The translations under genes and the position numbers were made by a program. Shown in pieces: positions 1-6,777 of a DNA stretch of 6,777 bases (positions within the stretch are counted from its first letter, which is position 1; each line of letters begins with the position of its first letter). The DNA is from Acidimicrobiaceae bacterium. GTDB lineage: Bacteria; Actinomycetota; Acidimicrobiia; Acidimicrobiales; Bog-793. The stretch lies in NCBI GenBank assembly GCA_003170375.1, contig PMZN01000082.1, forward strand, positions 19,860 to 26,636, read 5' to 3'. Below the pieces are notes generated by a model that was not told where the DNA came from, did no database searches, and was given only the letters and a program-made list of their open reading frames with translations.

Positions 1-270
1 AGGGACCGACGCCGTGGTCTCGGCCACGACTGCCCGTAGCCGACGACGGCAGCGATTGCGTTCAACCGCGGTCCCCACCTTACGGGGCACCGCATACGCG
101 AACCGCCGGGTCTCTTCGGCCCTCGGTGCCGGAAGGAACTGAACCCTCACCGGCCCCGAGAAGACCCGTTGCCTTGAGCGGCGCAACTCGGCGAAAGCGC
201 TGCGGCCATGGACCGGTAGTGGGCGCGGCGCGCGCGACCCTTCTCTGAGAACTGGCAACTCATTGCCCAT
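1..270 (-). CDS. rnpA: Ribonuclease P protein component, partial (C-terminus beyond left edge)
   Basis: Protein subunit of RNase P, which binds the catalytic RNA and helps remove 5' leaders from precursor tRNAs. Reading the minus strand from the ATG at 270-268 gives 90 residues with no stop before the edge; the family is usually about 110-130 aa, so only the tail is missing. Visible landmarks are FAELRRSRQRVFSGP (residues 26-40), a hydrophobic strand VRVQFLP (41-47), RFAYAVPRKVGTAVE (56-70) and the RNA-binding core ERNRCRRRLRA (70-80) with the family's RNR motif at 71-73. The protein is strongly basic, as expected. It lies 35 nt downstream of rpmH on the same strand, the usual pairing. The start is uncertain: no clear Shine-Dalgarno precedes the ATG, and an in-frame TTG at 309-307 overlaps the rpmH stop and would add 13 residues. 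Identity is firm; the start is not. Confidence 0.88.
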   Translation of the reverse strand, partial: MGNELPVLREGSRAPRPLPVHGRSAFAELRRSRQRVFSGPVRVQFLPAPRAEETRRFAYAVPRKVGTAVERNRCRRRLRAVVAETTASVP

Positions 271-305
271 TGTCGTCGGGAGTCGAGACGGTGTCGCGCT
301 GTGAC

Positions 306-440
306 TCAAGCTGAGAGCCGGGCCCGTCCGCGGCGGCGGCGCGCCTTGATGACCGCGCGACCAGCGCGCGTCGCCATCCGATGGCGAAAACCGTGCCTTC
401 TCGACCTTTTGCGGGTGTTGGGTTGGAACGTCCGCTTCAT
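306..440 (-). CDS. rpmH: 50S ribosomal protein L34
   Basis: Small, highly basic protein of the large ribosomal subunit. The minus-strand frame from ATG 440-438 to TGA 308-306 encodes 44 residues, the standard length. It starts [20 protein letters not shown], continues with [14 protein letters not shown] and ends RGRARLSA, matching L34 almost residue for residue along its length. A GAGG ribosome-binding core at 449-446 sits 5 nt before the ATG. The open frame continues upstream to 929 without a stop, so a longest-ORF caller gives a false 207-aa protein running into dnaA; homology and the ribosome-binding site fix the start at 440. It is divergent from dnaA and followed by rnpA, probably as one transcript. 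Confidence 0.97.
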   Translation of the reverse strand: MKRTFQPNTRKRSRRHGFRHRMATRAGRAVIKARRRRGRARLSA

Positions 441-511
441 CTCAGCCTCGTTTCGTCGTTCCGGTGCCGCGCGTCTGTGGTGTCTCCCGTCGCGGCGATG
501 GTCCGGTGGAG

Positions 512-549
512 CAGGTGCAATCGACCCGCCAAGATGATCTCTGCACCTG
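512..549. repeat. Inverted repeat, 8-bp arms, in the rpmH leader
   Basis: CAGGTGCA at 512-519 and TGCACCTG at 542-549 are exact reverse complements, separated by 22 nt and about 30 bp centre to centre (close to three helical turns). It lies 72-109 nt upstream of the rpmH start, so it could be a protein-binding dyad or a leader-RNA stem. No function can be assigned from sequence alone, and the match could be chance in GC-rich DNA. Confidence 0.4.
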
Positions 550-595
550 GCGCGCGAAAACACGGGTCCACCAGACGGCAGGGACCGGCCGGAAT

Positions 596-625
596 AATTT
601 AGCGCACGATCCGCCGCGAGACCAA
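596..625 (-). promoter_or_regulatory. Tentative promoter for rpmH-rnpA
   Basis: On the minus strand TTGGTC (625-620) and TAAATT (601-596) are separated by 18 nt and resemble -35 and -10 elements imperfectly (3/6 and 4/6 to consensus). This is the only clearly AT-rich patch upstream of rpmH. It would give a leader of roughly 145-150 nt. Prediction only. Confidence 0.25.
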
Positions 626-660
626 GCGGCAGCCCTGAGGCAAGCGGCGCATCGGAGTTG

Positions 661-666
661 TACGAT
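661..666 (+). promoter_or_regulatory. Tentative -10 element for dnaA
   Basis: TACGAT, preceded directly by TTG, fits the loose TAnnnT pattern of actinobacterial -10 boxes. No good -35 lies 16-18 nt upstream. If real, transcription would start near 673 and the DnaA boxes at 695-726 would lie just downstream, a layout suited to autorepression. Prediction only. Confidence 0.25.
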
Positions 667-694
667 TCCGAGCACACCCTGCGAGCTCGCCCCG

Positions 695-703
695 CCGTCC
701 ACA
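695..703 (+). promoter_or_regulatory. DnaA box, imperfect (CCGTCCACA)
   Basis: Seven of nine positions match the high-GC form TTGTCCACA. It faces the next box at 706-714: TCCACA-cc-TGTGGA (698-711) is an exact dyad with a 2-nt centre, a typical side-by-side inverted DnaA box pair. Confidence 0.5.
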
Positions 704-705
704 CC

Positions 706-714
706 TGTGGATGC
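706..714 (-). promoter_or_regulatory. DnaA box, imperfect (TGTGGATGC)
   Basis: Seven of nine positions match TGTGGATAA, the complement of the consensus box TTATCCACA. It is the right arm of the dyad centred at 704-705. Confidence 0.5.
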
Positions 715-717
715 TGG

Positions 718-726
718 TGTGGAGAA
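718..726 (-). promoter_or_regulatory. DnaA box (TGTGGAGAA)
   Basis: Eight of nine positions match TGTGGATAA. It has the same orientation as the box at 706-714, with starts 12 bp apart and 27 bp before the dnaA start codon, inside the likely 5' untranslated region. DnaA bound here could repress its own gene and contribute to the origin. Confidence 0.55.
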
Positions 727-752
727 CTTCTTGACCGGAGGGTCTCGAGCTG

Positions 753-2168
753 GTGACAGAGGCACAACAATTGTGGAATGACTGCTCGGATTCCTTGCGC
801 TCGCAGGTGTCCGAGGCAACCTGGCGGGCGTGGTTCTCCGCGATCCGGCCAGTGGCGGTCGCGAACGGGACTTTGGTTCTCGCCGTGCCAAGTGGCGTGG
901 TTCGTGACCGTCTGGAAGGGCGCTTCCACGGCCTAGTCCATGACGCCCTCCTTGACAGTTCGGGCAAAGAAGTCCAATTCCGCTTCGATGTGCAGATCGA
1001 CGACCCCGGGCCGGAGGAGCTCGCGACGAGCAGAGACGTGGCCCAGCGCAGCGCCGACGAACCGGCGTCCTCGCTCGCTGTGCCGCGCGCCGGGCGGACC
1101 GTTCCGGCGCGCGCCAGGGACGGGTCGAGTACCGACGACGTTCCCCTCAATCCTAAATACACCTTTGACGCCTTTGTCACCGGACCTTCCAACCGTTTTG
1201 CGCACGCCGCTGCGCTTTCTGTGGCCGAGGCGCCGGCGCGCTCGTACAACCCCTTGTTCGTGTACGGCGCGGCCGGTCTTGGCAAGACCCATCTGCTGCA
1301 GGCGGTAGGGAACTACGTACGCGAAAACTTCGCGAGGATGAGGGTTCGCTACGTGTCCACTGAGACGTTCATGAACGAGTTCGTGGAAACGCTTCGTGCA
1401 AAAGACGACATGGGGGCCTTCCGTAGGCGGTACCGCGAATGTGACTTGTTGCTCATCGACGACGTCCAGTTCATGGACAAGAAGGAGTCACTGCAGGAGG
1501 AGCTTTTCCATACTTTCAATTCCTTGTACGGCTCGTCCAAACAGATCGTCCTCACGTCCGATCGTGCACCGCGCGCAATCGCCACTTTGGAAGACCGCCT
1601 CCGGAGCAGGCTGTTGTCGGGCCTCACCACTGACATCCAACCTCCCGAATTGGAAACTCGCATCGCCATTCTGCGTACCAAGGCCGAACACGAACACGCC
1701 GTGGTGGGTGACGACGTGCTCGACCTCATCGCCACCAAGGTCAAGGAGAACATTCGCGAGCTTGAAGGCGCGCTCATCCGTGTGACGGCCTACGCCAGTT
1801 TGAACCGACAAATGCTCACACGCGAGCTTGCTGAGTCTGTTCTCGCCGATTTCGTCGGCTCGAAACAGCCGAGGCAGATCACCGCAAGCCAAATCATCGA
1901 GATCAGTGCCCGACATTTCGGTTTCAGTGTGGAAGAGCTCATCGGCCCCAGCCGACGGCGCCCTCTTGTCATCGCACGTCAGATCGCGATGTACCTGTTC
2001 CGCGAGCTCACAGATTTCAGCTACCCGGCTATCGGACGAGAATTCAGCGACCGGGATCACACGACTGTGATTCACGCGGTCGAAAAGATTTCTGCACTCA
2101 TGAAGGAACGACGACAGGTGTATGACCAGGTCACCGAACTCAGCGTTCAGATCAAGAACGGTTTATGA
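753..2168 (+). CDS. dnaA: Chromosomal replication initiator protein DnaA
   Basis: AAA+ ATPase that binds DnaA boxes, melts the origin and recruits the replicative helicase. The 471-aa protein starts at GTG 753, with ribosome-binding sequence GGAGGG (737-742) 10 nt upstream. Domain I (about 1-85) has the hallmark [11 protein letters not shown] (23-33). Domain II is a short acidic/Ser-rich linker (about 86-130), far shorter than in Streptomyces. Domain III begins near [13 protein letters not shown] (132-144) and carries Walker A GAAGLGKT (172-179), Walker B LLLIDD (232-237), sensor 1 TSD (268-270), the arginine finger in DRLRSR (R286) and sensor 2 in IRELEGAL (R335). Domain IV (about 375-471) is the helix-turn-helix part ending in RDHTTVIHA (434-442). 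Two positions differ from the common form: RLLSGL after the arginine finger, where RFxxGL is usual, and FSDRDHTTV where FGGRDHTTV is usual. DnaA boxes flank the gene on both sides, so autoregulation is likely. Confidence 0.98.
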   Translation: MTEAQQLWNDCSDSLRSQVSEATWRAWFSAIRPVAVANGTLVLAVPSGVVRDRLEGRFHGLVHDALLDSSGKEVQFRFDVQIDDPGPEELATSRDVAQRSADEPASSLAVPRAGRTVPARARDGSSTDDVPLNPKYTFDAFVTGPSNRFAHAAALSVAEAPARSYNPLFVYGAAGLGKTHLLQAVGNYVRENFARMRVRYVSTETFMNEFVETLRAKDDMGAFRRRYRECDLLLIDDVQFMDKKESLQEELFHTFNSLYGSSKQIVLTSDRAPRAIATLEDRLRSRLLSGLTTDIQPPELETRIAILRTKAEHEHAVVGDDVLDLIATKVKENIRELEGALIRVTAYASLNRQMLTRELAESVLADFVGSKQPRQITASQIIEISARHFGFSVEELIGPSRRRPLVIARQIAMYLFRELTDFSYPAIGREFSDRDHTTVIHAVEKISALMKERRQVYDQVTELSVQIKNGL

Positions 2169-2170
2169 TC

Positions 2171-2179
2171 TGTGGATAA
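2171..2179 (-). promoter_or_regulatory. DnaA box, perfect consensus
   Basis: TGTGGATAA on the plus strand is the exact complement of TTATCCACA. It begins 3 nt after the dnaA stop codon and marks the left end of the origin core. Confidence 0.9.
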
Positions 2180-2198
2180 CACTCTTGTAACAGGGGAT

Positions 2199-2214
2199 GA
2201 TCTATCTATAGATC
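2199..2214. repeat. AT-rich palindrome in the origin spacer
   Basis: GATCTAT-CT-ATAGATC: exact 7-bp arms around a 2-nt centre, in the most AT-rich part of the left half of the spacer. It may be a binding site for an origin regulator, or an easily melted or extruded segment. The family of any binder cannot be named from the sequence. Confidence 0.6.
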
Positions 2215-2261
2215 TTCACGTACTAACGCCCGCGAGCGACAGGCTGTGCGATCGGAGGATA

Positions 2262-2284
2262 ACCCTGCTGAGGGTACAACCCTC
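2262..2284. repeat. Overlapping alternative hairpins
   Basis: ACCCT (2262-2266) pairs with AGGGT (2271-2275) over a GCTG loop, while GAGGGT (2270-2275) pairs with ACCCTC (2279-2284) over an ACA loop. The two stems share the AGGGT segment and exclude each other. No U-run follows, so this is not a normal terminator. It could be a protein-binding dyad or structured leader RNA for dnaN. Confidence 0.45.
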
Positions 2285-2305
2285 CCGAACAGGAAGAAGT
2301 CTGGG

Positions 2306-2314
2306 TTATCCACA
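2306..2314 (+). promoter_or_regulatory. DnaA box, perfect consensus, next to the unwinding region
   Basis: Exact TTATCCACA on the plus strand, pointing towards dnaN. An 11-nt spacer (2315-2325) separates it from the DnaA-trio triplets. The order and orientation match the box that loads DnaA onto single-stranded DNA in the B. subtilis basal unwinding system. Confidence 0.92.
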
Positions 2315-2325
2315 ATCCCCAGGAC

Positions 2326-2334
2326 CTACTACTC
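2326..2334 (-). promoter_or_regulatory. DnaA-trio element (CTA CTA CTC on plus strand)
   Basis: Three consecutive triplets fit the plus-strand form [C/T]T[A/C] of the DnaA-trio, whose functional strand is the complement. They follow the perfect box and a spacer ATCCCCAGGAC and lead into CTG, TTG and a T6 run at 2343-2348. This is the known trio layout, and it predicts strand opening from about 2326 towards the dnaN start. Confidence 0.65.
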
Positions 2335-2359
2335 CTGTTGTCTTTTTTCTCTAATTCGA

Positions 2360-2365
2360 AAGGAG
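2360..2365 (+). promoter_or_regulatory. Ribosome-binding site of dnaN
   Basis: AAGGAG lies 11 nt before GTG 2377. It decides the dnaN start against the upstream in-frame TTG at 2338, which has no Shine-Dalgarno and falls inside the trio/T-rich unwinding element. Confidence 0.75.
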
Positions 2366-2376
2366 TAGAGCATTCC

Positions 2377-3501
2377 GTGAAGTTCCGTGCTGATCGTGAC
2401 ACCCTTCTCGAGACCCTCGTCACAGCGTCGAGGGCGACCAGCACTCGCTCTGGATCGAGCTTTGGTGTCATCGGACTGAAGCTCCACTTACGTGGACAGC
2501 AGCTGGACGTGTGCGGCTCGGATCCCGATCTTGTGATCGAGGCTCGTTGTGAAGTCGCCGGCGATGCCGATGGTTCAGTGCTCGTGCCATCGCGCCTGGT
2601 GGTTGACATCGTGCGCTCCTTCGAGCCCGGGGCGGTGACCGTAGTTGCCGGTGACGAGGAAGTTCGCTTCCAGTCAGGACGGGCCGAGTTTCTGGTCAGA
2701 GTTGCCATTGGTGCCGAGATCACGCGTCTTGGAGTGCCTGAGCAAGAAGGGATCGAAATCCCCGGAGCCGTTTTTGCCGACGGCTTGCGACAAGTTGTAC
2801 GAGCGGCGCTTGTCGACGACTCGCGGGCACCACAACTCACCGGAGTGCTTATGGTCGCTACTGAAGGAGGCCTCAGGCTCATCGCCACCGACTCTTACCG
2901 TCTCGCGTTCCGCGATTTCGCTGGAATGACAGTCGTTGAACCTGGTGGCCAGGTTCTCGTTCCCGCAAAGGCGCTCGCGGAGGTTCAGCGGCTGGCCGCA
3001 GGTGGCAAGACAGACGGGGACCGGACGATCGTGTTCCGGCACAGTGATCTCGACGCAGTCTTCGATCTCGCCGATGTCCGTATCACCACACGGCTTCTCC
3101 GAGGTCAGTTCCCTGAGGTTGAACGACTGATCCCTGCCTCTTACGCCTACCACCTGCATGTTGCGCGCGACGACCTCGAAGCAGCCCTCCGTAGGGTCCG
3201 TCTTGTCGTGAGAGACACCAAAGATGCCACGACGCCGGTGCGACTAGCCCTTCATGAGGGTGGTGTCGATCTCACTGTGCTCACTCCCGAGAGCGGTCGG
3301 GCCGAGGAAAGTGTCGAAGGAGACTTCGAGGGCGATGACCTGACAGTGGCCTTCAACCCGAGTTACTTGCTGGACGGTGTCGAAGCAGTTCAAGCTGACA
3401 CTTTGATCCTGGAGGTGAACGATCCGGGCAAGCCGGCTCTTGTGCGGGGTGAGGGTGAGGATGAATACCGCTATCTGCTCATGCCAGTGAAGGTGTCCTG
3501 A
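2377..3501 (+). CDS. dnaN: DNA polymerase III beta subunit (sliding clamp)
   Basis: Ring-forming clamp that encircles DNA and holds polymerase III and other partners through their clamp-binding motifs. The 374-aa length is normal for the family. GTG 2377 is chosen because it follows a good AAGGAG and gives the typical opening MKFRADRDTLLETLVTASRA; an upstream TTG (2338) would add 13 unlikely residues. Landmarks are the second-domain segment APQLTGVLMVATEGGLRLIA followed by TDSYRLAF (171-178), RLLRGQFPEVERLIP (239-253), FNPSYLLDGV (326-335) and the C-terminal strand YLLMPVKVS (366-374), which helps form the partner-binding pocket. It follows the origin directly and is followed by recF after 19 nt, so the two are probably co-transcribed; a dnaN promoter could lie in the origin region, but none is clear. 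Confidence 0.97.
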   Translation: MKFRADRDTLLETLVTASRATSTRSGSSFGVIGLKLHLRGQQLDVCGSDPDLVIEARCEVAGDADGSVLVPSRLVVDIVRSFEPGAVTVVAGDEEVRFQSGRAEFLVRVAIGAEITRLGVPEQEGIEIPGAVFADGLRQVVRAALVDDSRAPQLTGVLMVATEGGLRLIATDSYRLAFRDFAGMTVVEPGGQVLVPAKALAEVQRLAAGGKTDGDRTIVFRHSDLDAVFDLADVRITTRLLRGQFPEVERLIPASYAYHLHVARDDLEAALRRVRLVVRDTKDATTPVRLALHEGGVDLTVLTPESGRAEESVEGDFEGDDLTVAFNPSYLLDGVEAVQADTLILEVNDPGKPALVRGEGEDEYRYLLMPVKVS

Positions 3502-3520
3502 AGCCGAGCTGAGAGTCCGC

Positions 3521-4602
3521 ATGAACGAGACGGTGATCGTTCGGCTCGAGTTGCACGACTTTCGCAACTTTGATGCAGTTGAGTTTCACCCGTCACCGGA
3601 CGGTCTGACAGTCATACAGGGTGCGAACGGCGCCGGGAAATCCAGCCTTCTCGAAGCGATCGTCTACAGCTCGACACTTCAGTCCTTCCGCGGAGCGCCT
3701 CGCGAGGCAGTCGTCCGCCAAGGTGCGGCCGAGGCTAATGTGCGCTGTGACGTCCTGGCAGGTAAGCGAAAGGTCGAGATCGAGATAGAGGTCTTGCTCG
3801 GTCGGCGTGACCGCGCCTGGCACAACGGGCAGAGAGTGCCCGGTATACGCGGGCTTCTCGAAGTTCTCCGGACAACGTTGTTCACTCCGGACGACCTCGT
3901 GCTCGTTAAGGGGGCTCCCAGTGGCCGCCGCGACTTTGTCGACGACGTGTTAGCCAAGTCACATCCCCGCCTCGGCGCGGACCGCTCGGGGCTGGACCGC
4001 GTGCTGCGGCACCGCAACGCGCTTCTGCGCCAACTCGGCGGCCGCCTCGATTCGGAAGCGGCAACGACGCTCGACATCTGGGACGACCGGCTGGCCCAGA
4101 TAGGGGAGCGTCTGGCTAGTTCCCGTGCCGAGTTGGTAGAGGCGCTGTCGCCGTTTGCAGCCGAGGCTTTTTCGATTCTTGCCACCCAAGCCGGCAGCTT
4201 CAAGATGCGTTATGTCCGTTCCTGGGATGGGACACTGAGCGACGCTCTCGCTTCAGCGCGTCGCGAGGACCTTCGGCGGGCAACGACGACTGTCGGCCCG
4301 CAGCGCGACGACGTCGAGATCGAGGCCGGTGGGCTTGATGCGCGCACCCGGCTTTCGCAGGGACGTCAGCGATGCGTCGCCCTTTCACTGCGCTTTTCGA
4401 GCCACCGCCTCATGACGACGGTCACTGGCGTCGCGCCGGTGTTGCTGTTGGACGATGCCTTTTCCGAATTGGACGAAGGAACGGCCCGGGCACTCGTGGG
4501 CGAGTTGCCCGATGGTCAGGCCTTCTTGACCACCGCCGGCGAGTTGCCGCCGGGGGCGGCGCCGAAGCTCGTCGTCTGCCTGGTTGACGGTAAGCTCGAG
4601 CA

Positions 4603-4606
<4 letters not shown>
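3521..4606 (+). CDS. recF: DNA replication and repair protein RecF
   Basis: SMC/ABC-like ATPase that, with RecO and RecR, helps load RecA at single-strand gaps and supports stalled forks. The protein is 361 aa, a normal length. It starts with VIVRLELHDFRNF (5-17), followed by Walker A GANGAGKS (34-41) and, C-terminally, VGPQRDD (258-264), the ABC signature LSQGRQR (278-284) and Walker B with D-loop LLLDDAFSELD (308-318). The signature has R282 where Q or E is common, and GPQRDD has Q where H is usual; both are mild. ATG 3521 has only a weak GAGAG 5 nt upstream, and an in-frame GTG at 3533 is a possible alternative start 4 codons in. The gene is 19 nt after dnaN, and its last codons overlap the next gene. 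Confidence 0.95.

Positions 4607-6777
<2,171 letters not shown>

Larger units (their letters stand above)
441..752. other. Divergent rpmH / dnaA intergenic region
   Basis: 312 nt between the starts of rpmH (leftward) and dnaA (rightward), with no convincing gene. It must hold the promoters of both units. It contains three imperfect DnaA boxes at 695-726, a small AT-rich patch at 591-601, an 8-bp dyad at 512-519/542-549 and an 8-bp direct repeat CAAGCGGC at 623-630 and 641-648. Open frames crossing it on both strands carry no recognisable protein and overlap dnaA or rpmH. It may be the outer half of a bipartite origin. Confidence 0.7.
2169..2376. other. Probable chromosomal origin core (oriC), dnaA-dnaN intergenic
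   Basis: 208 nt between the dnaA stop and the dnaN start. It has two perfect 9-mer DnaA boxes (2171-2179 minus, 2306-2314 plus) pointing towards each other, a weaker 7/9 match GGAGGATAA at 2254-2262, an AT-rich palindrome (2199-2214; about 70% AT over 2197-2226), hairpin-capable repeats (2262-2284) and, after the second perfect box, a GC-rich spacer, DnaA-trio-like triplets and a T-rich stretch (about two-thirds AT over 2326-2362). This position and content match mapped origins in many bacteria. Only two strong boxes is sparse for an actinobacterial oriC, so the boxes before dnaA may be part of the same origin. Short open frames here carry no recognisable protein. Confidence 0.85.

Noticed and set aside
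623..648. Direct repeat CAAGCGGC twice, 18 bp apart, as an iteron
   Set aside because: Only two copies of a GC-rich 8-mer, with no third copy or dyad; chance is likely.
771..779. DnaA-box-like TGTGGAATG at the start of dnaA
   Set aside because: Only six of nine positions match and it lies in coding sequence.
599..1285. Long minus-strand open frames opposite dnaA (also 442-891 and 933-1292)
   Set aside because: Arg/Ser/Pro-rich translations with no recognisable domain, antisense to a clear dnaA; typical GC-rich shadow frames.
1488..2075. 195-codon minus-strand frame opposite dnaA
   Set aside because: No family resemblance or ribosome-binding site, and it overlaps the most conserved DnaA domains.
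2320..2352. Possible Rho-independent terminator after dnaA: CAGGA/TCCTG stem with a T6 run
   Set aside because: The stem is only 5 bp with an 8-nt loop, the T run begins 5 nt after it, and the segment coincides with the DnaA-trio/T-rich element, which explains it better.
2172..2354. 60-codon plus-strand frame in the dnaA-dnaN gap
   Set aside because: No recognisable protein; it lies across the origin elements and lacks a ribosome-binding site.
2338..2376. Upstream TTG start that would lengthen DnaN by 13 residues
   Set aside because: No ribosome-binding site, overlap with the unwinding element, and an extension unlike the family; GTG 2377 has AAGGAG and the standard N-terminus.

Overview
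The window is a replication-origin neighbourhood from a high-GC bacterium. It reads as an actinobacterium, and residue patterns in DnaA, GyrB and L34 make me lean towards class Acidimicrobiia. That lineage call is inference from remembered family sequences, not from a search. The gene order rnpA-rpmH (leftward), then dnaA-dnaN-recF-DUF721/dciA-gyrB (rightward), is the classic conserved dnaA cluster. No sign of mobile DNA, CRISPR, tRNA or rRNA was seen.

Region by region. 1-270 (minus): 5' part of rnpA, running off the left edge. 306-440 (minus): complete rpmH (L34, 44 aa), missed by simple longest-ORF calling because it lies inside a longer open frame. 441-752: divergent intergenic region holding a cluster of three imperfect DnaA boxes just before dnaA, plus tentative promoters and an 8-bp dyad. 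753-2168: dnaA. 2169-2376: the likely oriC core, with two perfect TTATCCACA DnaA boxes facing each other, AT-rich patches and a box/GC-spacer/DnaA-trio arrangement that strongly resembles the Bacillus subtilis basal unwinding system. 2377-3501: dnaN. 3521-4606: recF. 4603-4983: DUF721/DciA gene, overlapping recF by 4 nt. 5072-6777: gyrB, cut off by the right edge after 568 codons.

How they work together: DnaA binds the boxes on both sides of its own gene and melts the AT-rich DNA next to dnaN. A DciA-type protein is expected to help place the DnaB helicase, the DnaN clamp tethers the polymerase, RecF repairs gaps at stalled forks and gyrase removes positive supercoils ahead of the forks. RnpA and L34 serve tRNA maturation and the ribosome. 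If unwinding begins beside dnaN, dnaA is read head-on to the leftward fork while all other genes here are co-directional with their fork.

Most unusual points: (1) the GyrB TOPRIM signature, normally EG[D/N]SAGG, reads EGLSALG, with further changes close by; (2) the very legible DnaA-trio origin; (3) a palindrome and alternative hairpins inside the origin spacer. I did not find a new multi-gene system; this is core chromosome with a few notable deviations.
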